Shown: positions 25,448 through 33,400 of the stretch, in pieces
Numbering within the stretch: position 1 is the stretch's first letter
Layout: every line of letters begins with the position of its first letter
Source of the DNA: JBBIJH01 sp037446075
GTDB lineage: Bacteria > Bacteroidota > Ignavibacteria > UBA10030 > JAHEZR01
DNA length: 46,225 nucleotides
Assembly (NCBI GenBank): GCA_037446075.1
Contig: JBBIJH010000004.1
Span: forward strand, 1-46,225
Reading direction: 5' to 3'
Position numbers and translations under genes: made by a program
The notes under the pieces: generated by a model
What the model was told of the DNA's origin: nothing
Database searches by the model: none
What the model saw: only the letters and a program-made list of their open reading frames with translations

Positions 25448-28087
25448 ATGCTCCTCTCAAGGCATTCCAATGCTGGAGAATCCATCCTGTCGCCGCCCGC
25501 TAAGGCTAGCGGCAACAGGTTGTCGAGGCTGGCCCGGTGCTCTTTGAGCTTACTGCTCACGGCCTTGAACCTGCTCACTGCCCATAGCTCAGCCTGGGCT
25601 GCTACACGTACATGGACAGGGACCACGAGCACCAGCTGGAGTACCTCATCCAATTGGGATACCGGAGTTCCCGGTGGTGCAGACGCTGCGGTCATTCCGA
25701 GTGGCGCGGCGAGGTATCCGAATATAACTTCGGCGCTTCCAGGGATAGCCAGTCTTACGATTAACTCCGGTGCGTCTGTCACCATGGGCACGGGGGGAAG
25801 TCTCTCCATGACTGGGAATTTTCAGAATGATGGGACCTATACCATGACAGGTGGAACACTCTCTGTCAAAGATCTCAAAGGCACAGGAACATTCGATGTG
25901 AGCGGTGGAACCATCAACATCAGCCACGACTACAAACCGAGTGGAGGAACCTTTACGGCAACGGGTGGCACGGTGGTCTTCACGGGTACTGCAGGCAATG
26001 GAGCCTTCCCGTCAAACGTTTCTACAACCCAGTTCTTCAATGTCCAGTTCGATGCAGATGCAGGAATCGATAACAACGCCGCCGTTTCGATATCAGTAGC
26101 CGGAGATTGGATAAACAACAACGCTGCCAACTCTCTGACTAGTCGGGCAACCACCATCACGTTCAATGGAACTGGCGCGCAGACAATAGGGGGAACTTCG
26201 AGCACTACATTTAACAACCTCACGATGAGTAAGTCCAGTGGCACTCTCACACTTGGAGGAAATATTGCTGTTGCGGGTAATTGGACAAACAACGGGGGGA
26301 CTCTCTCGGCAGGTACGAGCACAGTCACATTCTCAGGGGCTTCAAAGACTATTGGTGGAACAACCTCCACTACATTCAATAGTGTTACCGTTACAGGTAC
26401 GATCACATTAGACCAAGCAATCACGATTGCTGGGGATTTGACAGTCTCTGCAGGCACGTTAGACCTCTCGACCTACACCGCGAACCGTTCAACAGCGGGC
26501 GGTACCCTGACAGTCGCCAATGGAGCTACACTGAAGATTGGGGGCACGAACGGTTTTCCCTTGAATTATTCGACTCACACTCTTGGCTCGACAAGCACTG
26601 TAGAATATAGCGGCACGAACCAAACAGTGAGTAACGAATCCTACGGCCATCTAACTCTCAGCGGAAGCGGAACCAAGACAATGCCCGGATCGGCAATGAC
26701 CGTTGGTGGAAACTTTAGCCTTTCTGGAACAGTTTCCGTTACCGCGGCAGCTGACTTGACTGTTAATGGTAACGTTACTATCGGGTCTGGGACGACCTTC
26801 GATGGAAGCTCATTCACACACACTATCAAAGGGAATTGGTCAAACAGTGGGACGTTTACTTCCAGTACAAGCACGATCGTGATGGCTGGGACAAGCGCAC
26901 AGACGAAGACAGGCTCAACGTCGTACAATCTTACCATCAACAACGCTGCTGGCGTTACCTTCAACAGTAGCGAAACAGTGGATAATACCTTGACGCTCAC
27001 GAGCGGAAAGATCACGCTTGGATCCAATTCACTGACCATCGCTTCCGGTGGGAGCATCAGTGGTGGATCGTCCTCAAGTTACATCGTTACCAACAGCACA
27101 GGAGTGTTAACCCGTAATAGTGTCGGGGCAAGCGATGTCCTCTTCCCTGTCGGTACTGCTTCCACCTACAACCCTGTAACGATCAACAATGCTGGCACGG
27201 CTGATAATTTCTCTGTCCGGGTGCAATCGAGTTTCGATAATGCCCCGAACGACGCCAACACGGTTGTCAATCGCCAGTGGACGATCACAGAAGCGACTGC
27301 AGGGGGAAGCAACGCCACCATCACACTCCAGTGGAACACGGCTGATGAAGCTGCCGGCTTTGTTCGGGCGAATCCCATCTACATCGGTCGGCACACTGGG
27401 AGTCAATGGGTCCAAACGGCAGCGACGTTCACCGATGTTGGCGGCGGAGTCTATACCGCCTCAGCCAGCGGGTTTAGCTCCTTTTCACCCTTTGGTGTGG
27501 GGAATGATGCCGCCCTCCCCATCCAGCTTGCATCTTTCTCGGCCTCCGTCCTACGCGGGAGAGATGTCGAGGTTATCTGGAAGACCATCTCCGAGACTAA
27601 CAACTACGGCTTTGAGGTCCACCGAAAACGCGGAGAGTTGGGCGAGTGGACGAAACTTGGCTTTGTCCCTGGACATGGAACAACTTTAGAGCCATACTCC
27701 TACTCTTACATCGACCGATCGGTCCCATTCGGCAAGTACTACTACCGCTTGAAGCAGATTGATCTGGATGGGAAGTCAGAGAAATTTCGCGAATTGGAAG
27801 TCACTGTTGGTCTGGCACCGGATAGAATGATCCTTGCACAGAATTATCCGAACCCATTCAACCCGAGCACGCTCATTGAGTTTGTTGTGCCTCAGAGTGG
27901 GTACACAACCTTGAAGGTATACAATATCCTTGGGCAGGAAGTGGGAACTCTCTTCGACGGAGTCGCTGAGGCGGGGGAAATACATGCTGTCTTATTCGAT
28001 GCATCGAGGTTTGCAAGTGGACTTTACTTCTATACCCTTCGGAGCGCGGGGAAGATCGAGACAAAGAGAATGCTGTTACTCAAATAG
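25448..28087 (+). CDS. Beta-solenoid surface protein with T9SS sorting tail (paralogue 2, expanded)
   Basis: This 879-residue paralogue of the preceding cargo protein aligns with it along its whole length (for example TGGTLSVKDLKGTGT, SHDYKPSGGTFTATGGTVVF, STTQFFNVQ). It carries about 150 extra residues of repeats in the solenoid: one unit with NWTNNGGTLSAGTSTVTFSG and another with NWSNSGTFTSSTSTIVMAG. The signal peptide core is at about residues 30-51 (SLSLLLTALNLLTAHSSAWA), giving an unusually long N-terminal region; TTG at 25520 is a possible alternative start. The shared module (VEVIWKTISETNNYGFEVHR) and a T9SS tail (LAQNYPNPFNPSTLIEF to KRMLLLK) follow. A 179-bp stretch of the module is identical to one in the next gene. 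Confidence 0.88.
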   Translation: MLLSRHSNAGESILSPPAKASGNRLSRLARCSLSLLLTALNLLTAHSSAWAATRTWTGTTSTSWSTSSNWDTGVPGGADAAVIPSGAARYPNITSALPGIASLTINSGASVTMGTGGSLSMTGNFQNDGTYTMTGGTLSVKDLKGTGTFDVSGGTINISHDYKPSGGTFTATGGTVVFTGTAGNGAFPSNVSTTQFFNVQFDADAGIDNNAAVSISVAGDWINNNAANSLTSRATTITFNGTGAQTIGGTSSTTFNNLTMSKSSGTLTLGGNIAVAGNWTNNGGTLSAGTSTVTFSGASKTIGGTTSTTFNSVTVTGTITLDQAITIAGDLTVSAGTLDLSTYTANRSTAGGTLTVANGATLKIGGTNGFPLNYSTHTLGSTSTVEYSGTNQTVSNESYGHLTLSGSGTKTMPGSAMTVGGNFSLSGTVSVTAAADLTVNGNVTIGSGTTFDGSSFTHTIKGNWSNSGTFTSSTSTIVMAGTSAQTKTGSTSYNLTINNAAGVTFNSSETVDNTLTLTSGKITLGSNSLTIASGGSISGGSSSSYIVTNSTGVLTRNSVGASDVLFPVGTASTYNPVTINNAGTADNFSVRVQSSFDNAPNDANTVVNRQWTITEATAGGSNATITLQWNTADEAAGFVRANPIYIGRHTGSQWVQTAATFTDVGGGVYTASASGFSSFSPFGVGNDAALPIQLASFSASVLRGRDVEVIWKTISETNNYGFEVHRKRGELGEWTKLGFVPGHGTTLEPYSYSYIDRSVPFGKYYYRLKQIDLDGKSEKFRELEVTVGLAPDRMILAQNYPNPFNPSTLIEFVVPQSGYTTLKVYNILGQEVGTLFDGVAEAGEIHAVLFDASRFASGLYFYTLRSAGKIETKRMLLLK
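27588..27766 (+). repeat. 179-bp perfect direct repeat, copy 1
   Basis: Identical base for base to 29935-30113 in the next gene, including all synonymous positions. It codes for the shared module from SETNNYGFEVHRKRG to RLKQIDL. Confidence 0.95.
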
Positions 28088-28110
28088 AGAGGCCCCGAAG
28101 AAGTAACGGT

Positions 28111-28130
28111 CCCGTTATCTTTATAGCGGG
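28111..28130. other. Hairpin between two cargo genes
   Basis: 8-bp stem CCCGTTAT/ATAGCGGG (one G-T pair) with a CTTT loop, in the 55-bp gap. No T-run follows, so it may attenuate or protect the message rather than end it. Confidence 0.4.
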
Positions 28131-28193
28131 GGTCTTGGTCAAGTGAACCAGAGTGTATCTGAATTCAAGAAAACAAATCATCAGTGCCACCTC

Positions 28194-30434
28194 ATGAGAA
28201 GGTTACCTCGTAGAAGAATATTCCTCTTGGGGCTGACACTTCTCTTCTGGCTTTCCCTTCTGGAAGCAGCAGCACAGCCCTGGTGGGACTCCAATTATTC
28301 GAACCGGAAGCAAATTACCATTACGGCCGGCTCAGTCACCATCCCGAGCGGCTACTCGGTTCCGACCACCTTCGATCACGCAGGCTTAGTCACCGCCGGT
28401 AAGTCGCAGGCCGATGGCGATGATGCAAGGGTGCTGTATTGGAATGGCAGCAGCTGGGTGGAGCTGGATCGGGCCTTGGACGAGAACTCTAACTGGAACA
28501 GTGCTTCTACAAAGATTTGGTTCAAAACGCAGGCATCAATCAGCGCCAGTGGCACTGACAACAACTATTACCTCTACTATGGCAATGCCACCGCAGGGAA
28601 TCCCCCCGCCAACAAATCCAACATCTATCTTTTCTTTGATAACTTTGAGGCTGGTAATCTCAACAATTGGACGATTGTTGATGGACTTTGGCAAGTGGCT
28701 ACTGACAATCCGCGCACAGGCACTTACTCGCTCAAGTATCCGGCCGAGACCAGTGCTGATAGACACATCGTCGCTAATCCTGCTCTCAACGAGGCAGGGG
28801 TGTATCTCGATGCATGGTGGAGGTTTAGTGACGTGGCATCCATGGATATTGCACAAATCTTCCGCCGTCCAGCAGGAACCCACTCCAGCTACGATACCAA
28901 CTTAGAGGGCACAGCTGGATGGGACATCGCGAAGGAAATTAATGGCTCGTGGAGCGAGCTTGCTGCCAACACAGGTACACCAACAGCTAACACGTGGGTA
29001 CGAATTGCGATAGCGATTTATGGCACTGGTATGCGTGTTTTCAAAGATGGCACACAGATCAATCCCGCCAGTGGTTCGTTCAACGTTGGCACGGAGCTGA
29101 CGTCTGGGAATATTGGCTTCCGGAAGTGGAATGTAGATCCAGGCTTTGCCTGGTGGATCGATGATGTCGTTGCAAGGAAATATGTTGATCCCGAGCCCAG
29201 CAGCTCGCTGGGTGCTGAAGAGCACGCAGCCTTCCGCGCCGCGGCTTCGGCGGGTGCTCCGTCAGGCACACTGACCCTAACCATAGCCAAGCCAACAGGC
29301 ACAGTGAGCGGCGACGTTATGATTGCCGCAATCGGCGTTCGTCCAAACACTGCGGTCATCACCCCTCCTTCTGGCTGGACTCTCATTCGTCGCACCGACC
29401 AAGCCTCTGGCGCCGCGAACTCGCAAGCCATCTACCGAAAGGTTGCTGGGGAGAGCGAACCTGCGAGTTACTCATGGACATTTAACACCTCCACCGGATC
29501 GGCTGGAGGAATCATGACTTTCTGGGGCGTAAGTACTACCTCACCGATAAACGTCGAGAATGGCCAAGCAACGTCCTCTGCCCTTACGCATAGCACTCCG
29601 AGTGTGACGACGACCATCGACAATACGTTACTCGTCACGGCACACAGCTTCTCATCCGCAGCAACCTGGACCGCGCCTACCGGCATGACCGAGGCAGTGG
29701 ACGTCGCTTCGCGTGCAGTTCCAAACGCTGCGGGACTCTCACTTGAGATGAGCTATGTAGGCCAGCCGGTGGCGGGCGCCACTGGAACAAAGACGGCAAC
29801 AGCGTCGAACGATGCGGATGCCGGCGTCGCTCACATCCTCGCACTCACACTTACCTCCCCACTTCCTATCCAACTTGCATCATTCGCGGCATACGTTGTC
29901 CGGGACCAGGAAGTGGAGGTAGCTTGGATCACAGTCTCCGAGACTAACAACTACGGCTTTGAGGTCCACCGAAAACGCGGAGAGTTGGGCGAGTGGACGA
30001 AACTTGGCTTTGTCCCTGGACATGGAACAACTTTAGAGCCATACTCCTACTCTTACATCGACCGATCGGTCCCATTCGGCAAGTACTACTACCGCTTGAA
30101 GCAGATTGATCTGAACGGAAAATCCGAGACCTTTCCCGAGATGGAAGTCACCGTTGGTATGGGGCTAGACAAGGTGGTCCTTGCGCAGAACTATCCAAAC
30201 CCGTTCAATCCTACGACCACCATTGAGTTCATCGTACCGCAGAGCAGCCACGCATCGTTGAAGGTCTACAACATCCTAGGGCAGGAAGTCGCGAGCCTCT
30301 TCGAGGGGAATGCGGTGGCGGGACAAATATACAGCGCTCGGTTCATTGGATCCAAACTCCCAAGCGGCCTCTACTTCTATGTGCTCTCCAGCGCTGGAAA
30401 AACCCTGACACGACCGATGGTGTTGTTGAAGTGA
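28194..30434 (+). CDS. DUF2341 surface protein with T9SS sorting tail
   Basis: From ATG 28194 this is 746 residues: signal peptide MRRLPRRRIFLLGLTLLFWL ending near AAAQ, then a DUF2341-type domain (WWDSNYSNRKQITI, DGDDARVLYWNGSSWVELDR, DNNYYLYYGNATAGNPPANK). A concanavalin-like region (FDNFEAGNLNNWTIVDGLWQ to WWIDDVVARKY) and another beta-sandwich region follow, then the shared module and a T9SS tail (LAQNYPNPFNPTTTIEF to TRPMVLLK). DUF2341 is a likely binding domain of extracellular proteins. The frame is open to a GTG at 28143, but this would put 17 extra residues before the signal peptide; neither start has a good ribosome site. It is 106 bp after the beta-solenoid gene 2 stop. Confidence 0.85.
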   Translation: MRRLPRRRIFLLGLTLLFWLSLLEAAAQPWWDSNYSNRKQITITAGSVTIPSGYSVPTTFDHAGLVTAGKSQADGDDARVLYWNGSSWVELDRALDENSNWNSASTKIWFKTQASISASGTDNNYYLYYGNATAGNPPANKSNIYLFFDNFEAGNLNNWTIVDGLWQVATDNPRTGTYSLKYPAETSADRHIVANPALNEAGVYLDAWWRFSDVASMDIAQIFRRPAGTHSSYDTNLEGTAGWDIAKEINGSWSELAANTGTPTANTWVRIAIAIYGTGMRVFKDGTQINPASGSFNVGTELTSGNIGFRKWNVDPGFAWWIDDVVARKYVDPEPSSSLGAEEHAAFRAAASAGAPSGTLTLTIAKPTGTVSGDVMIAAIGVRPNTAVITPPSGWTLIRRTDQASGAANSQAIYRKVAGESEPASYSWTFNTSTGSAGGIMTFWGVSTTSPINVENGQATSSALTHSTPSVTTTIDNTLLVTAHSFSSAATWTAPTGMTEAVDVASRAVPNAAGLSLEMSYVGQPVAGATGTKTATASNDADAGVAHILALTLTSPLPIQLASFAAYVVRDQEVEVAWITVSETNNYGFEVHRKRGELGEWTKLGFVPGHGTTLEPYSYSYIDRSVPFGKYYYRLKQIDLNGKSETFPEMEVTVGMGLDKVVLAQNYPNPFNPTTTIEFIVPQSSHASLKVYNILGQEVASLFEGNAVAGQIYSARFIGSKLPSGLYFYVLSSAGKTLTRPMVLLK
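29935..30113 (+). repeat. 179-bp perfect direct repeat, copy 2
   Basis: Identical to 27588-27766; flanking DNA of both genes codes for similar protein but diverges at once in base sequence. This points to recent gene conversion or recombination between neighbouring cargo genes. Confidence 0.95.
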
Positions 30435-30440
30435 TAAGGA

Positions 30441-30480
30441 GCGAAGGTTGTGATCCCGAGCCTCTTCACCTCACCTTCGC
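30441..30480. other. Inverted repeat between converging genes
   Basis: Perfect 8-bp repeat GCGAAGGT (30441-30448) / ACCTTCGC (30473-30480) with a 24-nt loop, spanning the 31-bp gap between two converging genes and the last codons of the C25 peptidase. It could act as a bidirectional transcript end, although no T-run is seen. Confidence 0.35.
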
Positions 30481-33400
30481 CATCCTCTGGGTTTGAACGA
30501 CCGTGCTTTCTCCATTCTTTAAGACAAGGCTGTAGAAATAGACACCATTCGCCACCTCATTCCCATCGTTATCGCGCCCATCCCAACGGACTCGATTGAA
30601 CCCAAAGCGCAGGGAGCTTACCGGCACTTCAATGGATCGGATCAAACGCCCAGCGACGGTGTAAATTTTGATCGTGAGGTTATCAGGAAGGTGTGCTCCA
30701 GTGAGGTTGAAGGTGAAATCGGTTTCGGATGGAAAGGGGTTGGGGTAGTTATAGACGTTCAGGAGCTGAGGGGTCGTCTCGACACTGAAATCCACCCGAT
30801 AAGTCGCGCCGCCCGCCAAGTTCTCCGAAGCATCTCGTGCGTCAACAAGAAGTGTGTGTCCTCCTTTTTCCAGCGTGGGTCGGAACTGAACTTCGACTTT
30901 TTTGTTACCACTCACCGTCGAATCAAACGTGATCTGAGGATTCCCTGCATAAAGAATCCGTCGGTTGTCAAGTCGGAGCGTCACACTCCCGGTATCCCGA
31001 ATGGCAAGTGGACTGTTATCGAAGAGCCTGACGAGAATCGTCGGCTGTGCCGACACATAATCGCCGCTGACGATCGGAAGGCCGTCGAAGGTAACCTGAA
31101 GCTCCGGCGGGACGGTATCTTTCCGGACATAAAAAGTCCGAGTGGCGGTATTATTGATGTCGTAAAGTTCGGGCTGGCCGAGCGGATCAAGGGCTACGAC
31201 GAGTGTCTGCGTGGCACGACGACCTACAGTATTCAACGATGCTGCAACAGTTTTTGACCGCTCCGCCTCGAGAGTATCCACACGTACCGAAGCGAATAGC
31301 TGCCGCGTGTTACCTGGACCAACTGTATAAAAATTTACTCTCAGACTGTCCATTGTTGTGTAGCCGATGTTATGGACTTCTACCGTGAATTCTATTGGCT
31401 CGCCTTCAAGGACAGAATCTCGCTTTATGCTAACCAGCTGCGGTGCAATGGCTAGATCAGGTGGGCCTTCGTAATCGACGGACCAAGTTTTCAGTACCGG
31501 CGTCGCAGTCCCGAAATTACTGTACAGGAAAGCCTGGAGCTTCAGGGCTGGATAGATCTTCGCATCAATCCCACTGAGGTCGGCGACCAAAATGGTTTTC
31601 GGTAGAGTATCGATAACAGCATTTGTCCTCGCGTCGATGATTCTCAAGGAGATATCAGTCCCCGCGTCGGGAGCGTTGTTTTCCCAACTGATTGAATTCC
31701 AGCGTCTCGCTGGCCCGATTTTCCCTGTTTTCAGTCTGCCCACCCGAGCGCGGTAGTAGCTGGGGATAACATAGCTAACCTCGGCAACGCCGTCCTTGCT
31801 ATAACTTTCACGAACGAACCCTGTTCGTTTCTGTGCCAGCAGGGCCCAGGATTCTCCCGGTCGCACCGATCGAATCTGTTGCGCGCCGAGGGATTCCAGA
31901 GCGAGGTAGAGGTTCTCATTGACGTTCGTGTATCCATCGAAGATTACGGTGATCCCAATAAAATCATCTGGAGAAATCTGTGCAAGATACCGAGCCATGC
32001 TGTCGGCAAGGCTGGTAGAACTTTGAACATCGAACGGTCGGTGTTGAAATTCTCCACTCAATTCACTGATCCTGGCCACCATGAATGCGCTTCCTACTTC
32101 CCACCAGAGGCCAGTCGCAGTTTGGGGCCCAACTCTGATGATACTATAGTAGTCCCGGTCGGCATTGTTCCGATACCCCAACGATCGGACATAGATGGGT
32201 ATTCCCCCCAGCCGTACAATCGTTACACCCGAATCGGTGACTTCGGTTTGGTAGTTTTCTCCTGTTGTAAACTGATCTCGACTTCTCTGGCTCCACCGAA
32301 TTTTCCCCGCTGGCGGAGCGGAAGCAGAGATAAGAAACGATGACACCATCCAGGCGCTCGTATCTCTCCCGTCATAACTGCGCGTACGCCAGTAGTAGAG
32401 GCCGTCCGTTGTCAATGGGGGGGTTGTCCATCTGGAAGTGAGAACGCCCGCGTCGATTGCCGGAGAAGCAACCTTTCGCGGACTGTTAAACTGCGCGCTG
32501 GTGTCGACTTCAAAGAAATATTTTAGAAGGGCGCTGGGAGAGGTCGTAGGGCTGTTTATCTCCAGAACCTGTGAGCCTCTGGGCACAACCGAGGAAGGCG
32601 CTGGCCTTAGAGGCAGAATCTTGCTGGCAAAGACTTGAACCGGCAACTCGATTTGATTGTTTAGCTTGCTCACTTCGACGACTCGGTTCGCAGGGTCGAT
32701 CTGTACCGAGACAACGTGATTGCCCGCCTTTCCAAGGACATCCCAGAGCGCAATCAGAGAATCGCTCGTGCCGATGGACGGCAGGCTGTACGTCCCTCTT
32801 CCAATTGGCAGATTGCTTCCATTGAAATTATCTGCCAGTCTCACTTGAACGCTATCCCGGGGAACCAGGCCGAAGTTTTTGATGGTCGCGCGAATCCGGA
32901 CTATGCTATCGACTTCCGCTGGGACAGCGGGCTGAAATGACACGTTTGGCTCCCTGACCTCCAGCTCAGGCATCGTTGGCAAAGCCAATGCCGCGGTCGG
33001 ATCGCCAAGAAGTGGATGTAAACCCACACCAGCAATGATTCGAGGAGAGGTGGGCGAAACCTTCCAGAGATCGATGCGTGCAATGGTCGTTAACTTCCCC
33101 ATATTCCGGACCGTATCTCTCGCCATTGACCGCAAGAAGGAGTCTGTCAGGATCCGACCGATATCGATGTAGCCAAGACTGGAGCCTGCCCAGGCCCCAA
33201 TGGCCGCCCTCTGGTTGGCCAGAAGCCAGTCCTCGGTGAGAACGTTTTGAACCGGGTCAGCAAACGCCGCCACGTTGCAACTAACGCTGGAGATAAACAC
33301 GAATTGGCCGTTCGTATTGCGAAGTGCATTTGGATCACCAGCATCCACTCCCCAGATGCGACCGCCGGAGTGGCCGATGAAGTTGAGGAAGAGCGTTCCC

